26,105 nucleotides of DNA from JAFGCY01 sp964609245 (lineage in GTDB: Bacteria > 4484-113 > JAFGCY01): assembly GCA_964609245.1 (NCBI GenBank), contig CAZSSB010000043.1, positions 1 to 26,105 of the forward strand, read 5' to 3'. The notes below the pieces were generated by a model. It did not search any database. It was given only the letters and a program-made list of their open reading frames with translations, and was not told the origin of the DNA. Positions 1 to 7,252 of the stretch are shown piece after piece. Position 1 is the stretch's first letter, and the number at the start of each line of letters is the position of its first letter. The position numbers and the translations under genes were made by a program.

Positions 1-1578
1 CGCCAGGGGACGGACATGCTGACCATCACCGTCTCCGGTTCCTCCGAGCCGCCGGAGGCATGCGCCTGGTGCACGCCGAATCAGGGCTGGGCGCCGCTGA
101 CGGTCTGCTTCAGCCCCTTTGGCTCGGTCGATCCCGACGGCGAGATCACAACGTTTGAATGGGACCTGGACGGCGACGGGCTGTTTGAGACAAACGCGAC
201 CGCGAGTGACGGCTACGCGGAACACACCTACGCCGCCGCCGGGCAGTATGAAGTGAGCCTGCGCTGCATCGATGACACCGGCGTCAGCGCCGTCGCCGAA
301 GTGACGGTCAGCGTGCGCGATCCGGCAGAGAGCACGGTGGACTACTGGGCCGTCTTCGCCGACGACGCAGTGCGCCGCGTCGACTTCAGCGTCAGCCAGC
401 AGAACTGGGACCTGATGTGGGTGGACGTCGACGCCGAGGTCGAGGTCGAGGCCGACGCCGTCGTGTTCGGCACCAGCCTGCCCAGCATCGGGCTCAGGAT
501 GAAGGGCAACAGCTCGCTAACCAATCCCAGCCGAAAGAAGCCCTGGAAGATCGACCCCAACGAGTTCGTCGAGGAGCAGGAGTACGAGAACCTCAAGATG
601 CTGATCTTCAACAACGGTTTCAAGGATCCCTCGCTGGCGCGTGAGGTGCTGGCCTACGAGATGATGAGCTTCGCCGGCGTGCCCGCCAGCCACACCTGCA
701 TGGTCGAGATCTGGATCAGCATTGAGCAGGCCCCGCCGGAGTTCTGGGGCGTCTACACCATGGTGGAGCGCGTCGACGAGAAGTACATCTTCAACCGCTT
801 CGGCAACAAGGGCGGCAACCTCTACAAGGGCACGCGCCAGGCCGACCTCAGCTACCGCGGCGACGACATCGCGGCCTATCCGGTCTACGACGGCGAGCCC
901 TGCTACGCCAAGAAGACCAACGAGGAGGAAGCCGACTACAGCGACATCCTGGAGCTGCTGCGCGTGCTTAACACCGCGCCGGACGAGACCTTCGCCCAGG
1001 ACATCGAAGCGGTGCTGAACGTCGACGGCTACCTGCGCTATCTGGCGGCCACCCTGCTGCACGGCAACCTCGACGTGCACATGTACATGGACCAGAACTT
1101 CTACCTGTACTGCAACGAGGCCACCGGCCGCTTCGAGTGGATCCCCTGGGACCTAAACGAGTCCTGGGGCCAGTTCGGCGACCGGACCGCCAATGAGACC
1201 CACGCGCTGTACGACCTGATGGGCGGCGTCGGCGGACCGGGCCTGCCATACAACGTGCTGTTCGACCGCGTGCTGGCCGTGCCCGAGTATCGCCGGGCCC
1301 TGGCCGCCTACTACGACCTGCTGCTGCGCTATCACTTCGATGCGGACGCCATCGCCGCCGAGGCGCGGGCGGTGCACGACCTGGTCGAGAGCTACGTCAA
1401 GCAGGGCGACAAGATGTACACGGGCGTGGGCGCGATGTACGACTATACCGACTTCGACCTCAACTGGGACCAGGACGTCACGGGCAACCCCGGCCCCGGC
1501 GCGTTCGCCTTCGGCATCGGGCCATTCACCCGGACGCGCTACGACTACGCGCTGGCGCATCTGCTGGCGGACCTGTAG
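1..1578 (+). CDS. PKD domain - CotH kinase family protein, 5' truncated
   Basis: The reading frame is open from the first base (RQGTD before the first Met at 16), and those residues look like the end of a preceding PKD domain, so the gene starts upstream of the window. Residues about 8-100 (from the Met at 16) form a PKD domain with SVDPDGEITTFEWDLDGDG and an HTY strand. From about residue 108 to the end is a CotH-like domain: RMKGNSS followed by KKPWKID, then DPSLAREVLAYEMM, WGVYTMVERVDE, GGNLYKG, and FEWIPWDLNESWGQFG near the C-terminus. CotH proteins are atypical protein kinases, known from Bacillus spore coat and found in many exported bacterial proteins. The WDLN motif probably contains a metal-binding or catalytic Asp. 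The N-terminus is absent, so export is inferred from the PKD domain. Substrate unknown. The family call is strong; kinase activity is not shown. Confidence 0.88.
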   Translation, partial: RQGTDMLTITVSGSSEPPEACAWCTPNQGWAPLTVCFSPFGSVDPDGEITTFEWDLDGDGLFETNATASDGYAEHTYAAAGQYEVSLRCIDDTGVSAVAEVTVSVRDPAESTVDYWAVFADDAVRRVDFSVSQQNWDLMWVDVDAEVEVEADAVVFGTSLPSIGLRMKGNSSLTNPSRKKPWKIDPNEFVEEQEYENLKMLIFNNGFKDPSLAREVLAYEMMSFAGVPASHTCMVEIWISIEQAPPEFWGVYTMVERVDEKYIFNRFGNKGGNLYKGTRQADLSYRGDDIAAYPVYDGEPCYAKKTNEEEADYSDILELLRVLNTAPDETFAQDIEAVLNVDGYLRYLAATLLHGNLDVHMYMDQNFYLYCNEATGRFEWIPWDLNESWGQFGDRTANETHALYDLMGGVGGPGLPYNVLFDRVLAVPEYRRALAAYYDLLLRYHFDADAIAAEARAVHDLVESYVKQGDKMYTGVGAMYDYTDFDLNWDQDVTGNPGPGAFAFGIGPFTRTRYDYALAHLLADL

Positions 1579-1619
1579 CCCGCGAGAGCCCCACACGCCG
1601 TATTCCCGACCGGAGGTGC

Positions 1620-1625
1620 TATACT
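1620..1625 (+). promoter_or_regulatory. -10 box (TATACT) of the small lipoprotein gene
   Basis: TATACT lies 20 bases before the ATG at 1646. An AGGGAGGT ribosome binding site sits between them (about 1633-1640). No clear -35 is visible. Confidence 0.5.
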
Positions 1626-1645
1626 CGGCCAAAGGGAGGTGGCCT

Positions 1646-2119
1646 ATGCGCTGGCTTACACTCGCCGCCGTTGTGCTGCTCGCGGTGCTGGTCGGCTGCG
1701 ATGCGCGCGAGGAGCTGCCCACCATCGAGGAGACGCTGCCACCGGGGTACGAGGAGAAGCCCGTTCCCCATGACTTCGTCCGGGAGCTGCGGCGTGAGGC
1801 GGCTCAGGACGTGGGGTGGATCCGCTGCATCGACTGCGACCTTGACTGGTCGGGGCTCAATGATCACATTGCCGCGGCGCTCAAGCCGCGCGGCTACACC
1901 GACAAGTCGGACGTCTGGGCGCCCGTCATGGCCCGGGAGTCCGGCCTGGGTGAAGCGGAGTGCCGGCGGTTGTTCAGCTTCCATTCGTCGCGCAGCGGCT
2001 GGGCACATGTAATGGTCCTGGACATCGCCTACCTGCAGTCCATGGCCAAGGTTTCGCTGGACACCACGGGTGACTTCATCATCACCGTCGGCTACGATCA
2101 CCTCAGCGCATACAAGTAA
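1646..2119 (+). CDS. Small putative lipoprotein, function unknown (157 aa)
   Basis: The start is fixed by a strong Shine-Dalgarno AGGGAGGT five bases upstream of the ATG; longer in-frame starts run back into the CotH gene. The N-terminus is a lipoprotein signal: MRW, a hydrophobic stretch, and a lipobox LVGC with the modifiable Cys at about residue 19. The mature part has about 138 residues and an IRCIDCDLDW segment with a CxxC that could bind metal or form a disulfide. The rest reads as a small alpha/beta domain ending ITVGYDHLSAYK. I do not recognise the family. It lies between CotH and the VIT/vWA gene with its own -10 box, so it is probably transcribed alone. It is likely tethered to a membrane facing the periplasm or outside. 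Confidence 0.75.
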   Translation: MRWLTLAAVVLLAVLVGCDAREELPTIEETLPPGYEEKPVPHDFVRELRREAAQDVGWIRCIDCDLDWSGLNDHIAAALKPRGYTDKSDVWAPVMARESGLGEAECRRLFSFHSSRSGWAHVMVLDIAYLQSMAKVSLDTTGDFIITVGYDHLSAYK

Positions 2120-2191
2120 GGACCCGGCCAGGTGCCGCCTTGAGGCACCGACGCTGTCACACCGGCGAACACCGCGCGCCGCACCGCCGTC

Positions 2192-2197
2192 TACAAT
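2192..2197 (+). promoter_or_regulatory. -10 box (TACAAT) before the VIT/vWA gene
   Basis: TACAAT is followed six bases later by an ATG at 2204 that opens a six-codon frame (MQVPGQ, stop at 2222-2224). The real gene starts at 2257 behind GGAGGAGGGG. The short frame may be chance or a leader peptide. Confidence 0.45.
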
Positions 2198-2256
2198 CCA
2201 GCGATGCAGGTTCCAGGGCAATAGCCAACCAGACAATCCCGGAGGAGGGGTTTGTT

Positions 2257-4833
2257 ATGTCCACTTCCAGGCGGATACTCCAGATCACCATCAGCGGGGC
2301 GCTGCTGGCGGTGCTGACGATCAGCTACGCGGGCGCGCAGCGCGCGGTGATTCCCGAACCGGTGCCCCCGCATCCCGTGATCCAGCGCGATCTGACGCTG
2401 CTCAGCATGCGGGTCGACATCAACATCGACGGCGCCACGGCGCGCACCACCCTGCGCCAGACGCTGAGAAACGACGGCCACGGCATGGCCGAGGGGCGCT
2501 ATCTGCTGCCGCTGCCGCCCGGCGCGACGGTCAGCGACTTCGCGCTGGTCGACGGCGACAACCGGCTGACCGGCGAGGTGCTGGACGCCGGCGAGGCGCG
2601 GCGGATCTACCAGGAGATCGTGCGCACCATGCGCGATCCCGGCCTGCTGGAGTACCAGGACCACAACACCTTCAGCGTCTCGGTCTTCCCGTTCAACCCC
2701 GGCGACGAGCGCACGGTGGAGGTCACCTTCGCCCAGACGCTCACGGGCACCGGCGACATGCAGAGCTACTACCTGCCGCTCAAGTGGGCGGGCTGGAGCC
2801 GCTGCCGCGACGTCAGTTTCGTGCTCGACTACGAGATCGACAGCCAGTACGAGCTGGGCACCATCTCCAGCCCGACGCACGGCATCTCGGTCAATCGCGA
2901 CGGCGACTACAGCGCGCATGGCAGCTGCGAGGAAACGCTGGACGACTTCGCCAGCGACTTCGCGCTGCATATCGGTCGGCGCACGGCCGAGTTCGCCGCC
3001 AGCCTGATGTGCTTTCCGGGCGAGGACGGCGAGGACGGCTACTTCCTGCTTAGCCTGCTGGCGGCGCTGCCCGAGGACGACGAGTACGTGCCCAAGGACG
3101 TGCTGTTCATCTTCGACAAGAGCGGCTCGATGGCGGGCGAGAAGATCGAGCAGGCTAAGGGCGGGCTGCGCTTCGTCGTGGACCGCCTCAAGCGCGAGGA
3201 CCGCTTCGGCTTGGTCTACTACGACGACGTGATCTACACGCTGTGGGACGAACTGCGCCAGGCGACGGATGACAACGTGCGCGAGGCGCGGCGCAACGTC
3301 GACGAGCTGACCGACGGCGGCAGCACGGACATCGACTCGGCGCTGAGGACCGGGGCCGAGATCATGGGATCGAGCGAGCGGCCGCAGTACGTGGTGTTCC
3401 TGACCGACGGGCTGCCGACCGCCGGCGAGTGCGACATCGACAATATCGTAGGCAACGCCAAAGACGCCTTTGACGGGGACGTCAAGGTGTTCGTCTTCGG
3501 CGTCGGCAACGACGTCAACACCACGCTGCTGGACTCCCTGAGCTACAACCACCACGGCAGCGCCACCTACGTGGGGCCCAGCGAGGACATCGAGGCCAAG
3601 GTCAGCGAGTTCTACGCCAAGATGAGCAGCCCGGCGCTGATCGACGTCGCGCTGGAGTTTGACGGGCTGCGCACCCGTGACATCATGCCGCGCGAGCTGC
3701 CCGACCTGTTCCACAACCATGAGATTCACATCAGCGGCCGCTTCCGCGGCACGCCGAATCGCAGTGTGCACGTCACCCTGCTGGGCGACACCCAGGACGG
3801 CCGCCAGAAGTTCATGACCGACGTCGATACCAATCTGTCGACGGCCAACCACACCATCCCGCGGCTGTGGGCAACGCGCAAGGTCAGCTACCTGCTGGAC
3901 CAGATCCGCCTGCTGGGCGACGACCCCGAGCTGCTGGATGAGGTCGACAAGCTGGCGATGCGCTTCGGCATCGTCACACCCTATACCAGCTACCTGATCA
4001 CCGAGCCCGACATGTACTTCGATGACGTCCAACGGTCGATGACGCTCGGGGTCGAACTGGAGGAGGCCCGGGAGGATCAGAGCGGCGCGATGGCCGTCGG
4101 CCGCAGCAGGCTGAACCAGGCCAACCAGGCCGCTGACGCCGCCGCGGCGCCGCAGTCCGCGGGCAAGGCCGCCGGCGGAGGCGCGGGCTACCGCGACGAG
4201 ATCTCCTACAACGTCAACACGGACTACTACGAGGCTCAGCGCCGCAGCGGCAGCGCCGACCCGTACACCACCGTCAACTACGTCAACAACCAGACCTTCG
4301 TCCAGCAGACACGCGACGCGGGCGGCCAGCAGTGGACGGACGCGCGCTACGATGCCGATCGCCAGGACGTGATCCAGGTGACTTCCTACGGCGACGTCTA
4401 CTTCCAGCTGCTCGACGAGTACCCCGAGCTCGGCGAGTACCTCAGCCAGGGCGAGCAGGTCACGCTGGTGCTCAGCGACGACCTGGCGCTGCAGACGGTC
4501 AGCGAGGAAGTGAGCAATACCAGCGCCGAGGTGGAGCAGCTGCGCGAGGCGCTGGGCGAGGGCGACTACCTCGCGGACGGCGGCGACAGGACGATCCTGG
4601 CCGGACCGTTCAGCTACTTCCCGCCAGCGGACAACGGCGGCCTGACGCCGGTGGCTCCGGCAGCGACGGTGCCGCTGAGCGCCCAGCATCCGCGACGCGA
4701 CATGGCGCTCAGGATCGCCCTGCTGGTCGCGGCCATCGCCGCGCTGGCGGGCACCATCGGCATCCTGGGGCTCAGGTGGGCGCACCGGCTCGAACATCCG
4801 CGCCCGCCGGTCAGTCCCAGCAGTGCCGTGTAA
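2257..4833 (+). CDS. VIT and vWA domain membrane protein (inter-alpha-trypsin inhibitor heavy chain-like)
   Basis: The ATG at 2257 is preceded by GGAGGAGGGG and gives 858 residues beginning with a signal or anchor (MSTSRRILQITISGALLAVL). A VIT domain covers about residues 35-170 (EGRYLLPLPPGATVSDF; GEARRIYQEIVRTMRDPGLLE). A von Willebrand A domain follows with the MIDAS motif DKSGSM at residue 287, the later Thr in GGSTDIDSAL and the Asp in FLTDGLPT near 384, so metal binding looks intact. After a Gln/Ala-rich linker comes a C-terminal segment typical of these proteins (YGDVYFQLLDEYPELGEYLS). A transmembrane helix lies at about 816-841, followed by a short charged tail. The protein is probably exported and membrane-anchored with its adhesive vWA domain outside the cytoplasm. 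The natural ligand is unknown. A terminator-like hairpin follows the stop. Confidence 0.9.
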   Translation: MSTSRRILQITISGALLAVLTISYAGAQRAVIPEPVPPHPVIQRDLTLLSMRVDINIDGATARTTLRQTLRNDGHGMAEGRYLLPLPPGATVSDFALVDGDNRLTGEVLDAGEARRIYQEIVRTMRDPGLLEYQDHNTFSVSVFPFNPGDERTVEVTFAQTLTGTGDMQSYYLPLKWAGWSRCRDVSFVLDYEIDSQYELGTISSPTHGISVNRDGDYSAHGSCEETLDDFASDFALHIGRRTAEFAASLMCFPGEDGEDGYFLLSLLAALPEDDEYVPKDVLFIFDKSGSMAGEKIEQAKGGLRFVVDRLKREDRFGLVYYDDVIYTLWDELRQATDDNVREARRNVDELTDGGSTDIDSALRTGAEIMGSSERPQYVVFLTDGLPTAGECDIDNIVGNAKDAFDGDVKVFVFGVGNDVNTTLLDSLSYNHHGSATYVGPSEDIEAKVSEFYAKMSSPALIDVALEFDGLRTRDIMPRELPDLFHNHEIHISGRFRGTPNRSVHVTLLGDTQDGRQKFMTDVDTNLSTANHTIPRLWATRKVSYLLDQIRLLGDDPELLDEVDKLAMRFGIVTPYTSYLITEPDMYFDDVQRSMTLGVELEEAREDQSGAMAVGRSRLNQANQAADAAAAPQSAGKAAGGGAGYRDEISYNVNTDYYEAQRRSGSADPYTTVNYVNNQTFVQQTRDAGGQQWTDARYDADRQDVIQVTSYGDVYFQLLDEYPELGEYLSQGEQVTLVLSDDLALQTVSEEVSNTSAEVEQLREALGEGDYLADGGDRTILAGPFSYFPPADNGGLTPVAPAATVPLSAQHPRRDMALRIALLVAAIAALAGTIGILGLRWAHRLEHPRPPVSPSSAV

Positions 4834-4886
4834 ATGCATCGCGCGGAGGGAATCCAGACCTTCGCAGTTGGAACAGCCGGACGCGC

Positions 4887-4921
4887 AAGCCGGGGCCTCT
4901 CTGGGGTCCCGGCTTCTGTTT
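4887..4921 (+). terminator. Rho-independent-type terminator hairpin
   Basis: AAGCCGGG (4887-4894) pairs with CCCGGCTT (4908-4915) around a 13-base loop, followed by CTGTTT. It lies 54 bases past the stop of the VIT/vWA gene. The T-tract is short, so strength is uncertain. Confidence 0.6.
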
Positions 4922-4969
4922 GCGGCAGTCCCGCCGGGCCAAGATGGGTAGCAATGCCGCGGCGGTGGG

Positions 4970-4975
4970 TACAAT
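4970..4975 (+). promoter_or_regulatory. -10 box (TACAAT), near-leaderless start
   Basis: Five bases separate TACAAT from an in-frame GTG at 4981, and eight separate it from the ATG at 4984. There is no Shine-Dalgarno, which fits a leaderless transcript. Confidence 0.55.
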
Positions 4976-4983
4976 CTCTGGTG

Positions 4984-6153
4984 ATGCGCCAACTGATAGC
5001 TATCGCGCTGCTTGCGCCGCTGCTGCTGGCGGGCTGCCCGGCGCCCGAGGAAGCGCCGCCCTCCGAGTCCGCCGCGGCCACGCCGGCGGGCGATCTGGCA
5101 CCCGCAGATGCAGCTGCCCCCGCCGATGAAGCAGCCCCGGCGGAGGCTGAAGCGGATCCATCTGAGCCGCCCGCCGAGGTGGGCTCGCCCCGCCAGCTGA
5201 TCCTGATCTACAGCGGCGACACCCTGGCCCGGGCCGAGGCGAACCTGGATGTCAGCCCGCCCGAAGGCGGGCTTTGCGCCCTGGCGGCGACGATCGTCGA
5301 CTACCAGGGCCGGATCGCCGAGTACAACCGTCGGCGCGTGGTGAACGCGGGCGGCGACCCGACGGGCCTGGGCGTCGACCACGAGCGTTCGCTGCTCGGC
5401 GAGTACCCCTACATGCTGCTGGACTACGGCGGCTGGGGGCGGCCCAACGATTTCGCGGGCGCGCCCTACGTGGAGCTGTACCTGGCGATGTTTCAGGCGC
5501 TGGCCTACACCGCCGTCGGCGACAAGCTCTATCAGCGCCTGCAGCCCGAGCGCTGGGAGGCCTACCGGAGCCGGGCGCCGGAGGACTTCCGGCTGCTGGT
5601 CAGCGCGGGCGAGCCGCGCAGCGAGGCGCTGCCGACGGTTCAGATCGTCACGCGGGAGGTCTACGGCAAGCGCTGGGGGATCGTCAGCGTCCCGCTGCCG
5701 CCGCCCGATGATCCGGACCCCCACGCGCGCAGCTGGCAGTACGTCGGCGAGGCCGCGGCGCTGCTTGAGGAGCACGGGTGCGACTACAGCGTGCTGCTGA
5801 TGAGCGAGGCGCCGAGCGGACTCTACCGGACGCTGGCCGAGGAGGCGCTGGACACCGGCCTCAGATTCACCGTGGTGATCGGCGCGCCGCTCGGACTGGC
5901 CGCCGACGACGGATACTACGGGACCGTCGAATCCGGCGGAAGTACGGTGCTGCTGCCGGAGCTGACCGGCGGCGGGCGCCAGATCGGGGTCTGCCACCTC
6001 TACTTCAGCGAGCTGGGCGACCGGCCCGAGATGTACTACTTCAGCCTCAAGCCGTGCATCGACGACGTCCAGCAGCCCTGGCCCTTCCGGCCGCAGGTGG
6101 CCGCGGCGGTGGCGGAGCACGACCAGCTGGTCGCCGACTGGATGGGTACCTAG
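4984..6153 (+). CDS. Lipoprotein, possible degenerate 5'-nucleotidase/metallophosphatase-like (389 aa)
   Basis: The start is the ATG at 4984, or the adjoining GTG at 4981, directly after a -10 box. An upstream in-frame ATG at 4834 abuts the previous stop and would run through a terminator hairpin, so I reject it. The signal is MRQLIAIALLAPLLLAGC, a clean lipobox with Cys18. It is followed by an Ala/Pro/Glu-rich linker to about residue 75. The folded part opens with LILIYSGDTLARAE, then GGLCALAATIVDYQ, VVNAGGD and a helix YVELYLAMFQALAYTAVGD. This order resembles lipoprotein relatives of the UshA/5'-nucleotidase metallophosphatases (T-x-D-T-H.., GGLARRATL, DAGD, LMGYDAV). The metal-binding His after GDT is Leu here and NAGGD replaces the usual DAGD, so catalysis is doubtful. 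The similarity is my reading and is tentative; the lipoprotein call is firm. Confidence 0.7.
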   Translation: MRQLIAIALLAPLLLAGCPAPEEAPPSESAAATPAGDLAPADAAAPADEAAPAEAEADPSEPPAEVGSPRQLILIYSGDTLARAEANLDVSPPEGGLCALAATIVDYQGRIAEYNRRRVVNAGGDPTGLGVDHERSLLGEYPYMLLDYGGWGRPNDFAGAPYVELYLAMFQALAYTAVGDKLYQRLQPERWEAYRSRAPEDFRLLVSAGEPRSEALPTVQIVTREVYGKRWGIVSVPLPPPDDPDPHARSWQYVGEAAALLEEHGCDYSVLLMSEAPSGLYRTLAEEALDTGLRFTVVIGAPLGLAADDGYYGTVESGGSTVLLPELTGGGRQIGVCHLYFSELGDRPEMYYFSLKPCIDDVQQPWPFRPQVAAAVAEHDQLVADWMGT

Positions 6154-6169
6154 CCGGCGGCGATGCTGC

Positions 6170-6175
6170 TAAAAT
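6170..6175 (+). promoter_or_regulatory. -10 box (TAAAAT) of scpB
   Basis: TAAAAT ends nine bases before the scpB ATG, leaving at most a few untranslated bases. No Shine-Dalgarno or good -35 is visible. Confidence 0.5.
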
Positions 6176-6184
6176 CGCTGGGCG

Positions 6185-6913
6185 ATGGAGCAGGACGAGC
6201 TTTCTCCCGAGCATGCGGAGCAGCAGCTTCACCCGGCGCGCGACGCCGACGAGCCGCCGGAGGATTCCGCGCCCGAACTGGTGCCAAGCGAGCTGACGGC
6301 CGCCGAGCAGGGCGCGCTGCTGACGGCGCTGCTGTTCAGCGCGGGCGAGGTACTCAGCGCCCCGCGGCTGGCGGAGTATTTCAACGTCGATCCGGCGGAG
6401 CTGGACGTACTGGCCGCCGAGGCCGCCGGCCGGCTGAGGCCGCTGGGGCTCGACATCCTGCAGGCGGCGGGGGGGCTCAGGCTGGTGACCGCCTCGCAGT
6501 GGGACGCCCAGCTGAGCGGCTTCCACCGCAGCGTGCGCAAAGGCCGCCTCAGCAAGAGCGCGCTGGAGATCCTGGCGGTGGTCGCCTACGAGCAGCCGGT
6601 GACGCGCTCGCGGATCGACGAGCTGCGGCAGGTCAGCAGCGAGAGCACGCTGAGAACGCTGCTCGACAAGCGGCTGATCACGGTAGCGGGCCGCGCCGAG
6701 ACGCCCGGCCGGCCGTTCCTCTACCGCACCACGGACACGTTCCTCGAGACCTTCGGCCTGCTGGCGCTCAGCGATCTGCCGCCCAGGCCCGCCAGCTTCG
6801 CGGCCGCTGAGAGCCTCAGCATCGGCCGCCCGGACGATCAGGAGCCGGCCAGCCTCGACGACCTGCCGGGCTTTGACGCGGACGACCTGGCCACCGGCGA
6901 ACTGGAGGATTAG
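6185..6913 (+). CDS. scpB: Segregation and condensation protein B (ScpB)
   Basis: ScpB dimers bind the ScpA kleisin and, with SMC, form the bacterial condensin that compacts and segregates chromosomes in the cytoplasm. The 242-residue protein has the expected two winged-helix domains at about residues 38-190. Diagnostic segments are LTALLFSAGEVLS, GLRLVTASQWD, SKSALEILAVVAYEQPVTRS, LRTLLDKRLI, GRAETPGRPFLYRTTDTFLE and FGLLALSDLPP. The N-terminal 35 residues and C-terminal 45 residues are acidic extensions without recognisable structure. scpA, the usual neighbour, is not in the window. The start directly follows a -10 box, so translation is probably leaderless. The neighbouring exported-protein genes give no functional link. 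Confidence 0.93.
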   Translation: MEQDELSPEHAEQQLHPARDADEPPEDSAPELVPSELTAAEQGALLTALLFSAGEVLSAPRLAEYFNVDPAELDVLAAEAAGRLRPLGLDILQAAGGLRLVTASQWDAQLSGFHRSVRKGRLSKSALEILAVVAYEQPVTRSRIDELRQVSSESTLRTLLDKRLITVAGRAETPGRPFLYRTTDTFLETFGLLALSDLPPRPASFAAAESLSIGRPDDQEPASLDDLPGFDADDLATGELED

Positions 6914-6943
6914 CTTCGGCACTCAGCACGATTCGTAGAGACT

Positions 6944-7000
6944 GGACCCCGCGCCGGCCCCCGGAGCGCGGACGCCTCGTCCGCATCCCCGGTAGCCCCT
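6944..7000 (+). repeat. Composite intergenic repeat unit, copy 1
   Basis: Contains CCCCGCGCCGGCC (6947-6959), then a perfect hairpin GCGGACG-CCT-CGTCCGC (6968-6984), then CATCCCCGGTAGCCCC. The same string recurs at 9251-9305, and the first motif recurs inverted at 10405-10417. Confidence 0.85.
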
Positions 7001-7006
7001 CCTGCG

Positions 7007-7152
7007 GCGGGGCTTCAGCCCCGCGGTTGCCCGGTAGGCCGGACTTCAGTCCGGCGATTCAATGGTCGGCGGGTTGAAACCCGCCGCTACCGGTGTGATG
7101 GTAGGCGGGGTTTCAACCCCGCGATTCAGATGTCAGGGGGCTCAGCCCCGCC
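7007..7152. repeat. Cluster of TTCA-loop hairpin repeats
   Basis: Four 18-base hairpins with seven-base stems and a TTCA loop (or its complement TGAA) lie at 7007-7024, 7038-7055, 7068-7085 and 7105-7122. A related GGGGC-TCA-GCCCC hairpin follows at about 7137-7149. The stem base pair next to the loop varies in a compensatory way (C-G or T-A). Flanks often read CGGTAGG before and GATTC after. Together with copy 1 of the composite unit this fills most of the gap between scpB and the next gene; I see no coding sequence or RNA gene here. Confidence 0.88.
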
Positions 7153-7210
7153 CGAAGTGTCTCCCCGGAACAGCGGCACAAGTGTGTACACACTGCCCTC
7201 AGAACGGCGT

Positions 7211-7216
7211 TAGACT
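7211..7216 (+). promoter_or_regulatory. -10 box (TAGACT) of the P1 gene
   Basis: TAGACT is 36 bases before the ATG at 7253. A GGGAGGT ribosome binding site at 7242-7248 selects that ATG over the TTG/ATG pair directly after the box. Confidence 0.45.
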
Positions 7217-7252
7217 TTGATGTCACGGGTCTGTCGGTTATGGGAGGTCGGC

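Noticed and set aside
1340..1645. Longer N-terminal extension of the small lipoprotein gene
   Set aside because: It would overlap the CotH gene by ~240 bases in another frame; the ATG at 1646 has a strong ribosome binding site and opens a lipoprotein signal.
4834..4983. ATG at 4834 as start of the degenerate nucleotidase-like lipoprotein
   Set aside because: It would place a terminator hairpin and a -10 box inside the coding region and hide the lipoprotein signal.
2191..6120. A very long minus-strand open frame opposite the VIT/vWA and lipoprotein genes
   Set aside because: It is a by-product of high GC and codon bias in the plus-strand genes; its translation is low-complexity (Val/Arg/Gln/Asp) with no domains or signal, while the plus strand has clear families.
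6944..7152. Repeats as a CRISPR array
   Set aside because: Units are short palindromes with variable stems and irregular spacing, no constant direct repeat or unique spacers, and no cas genes nearby.
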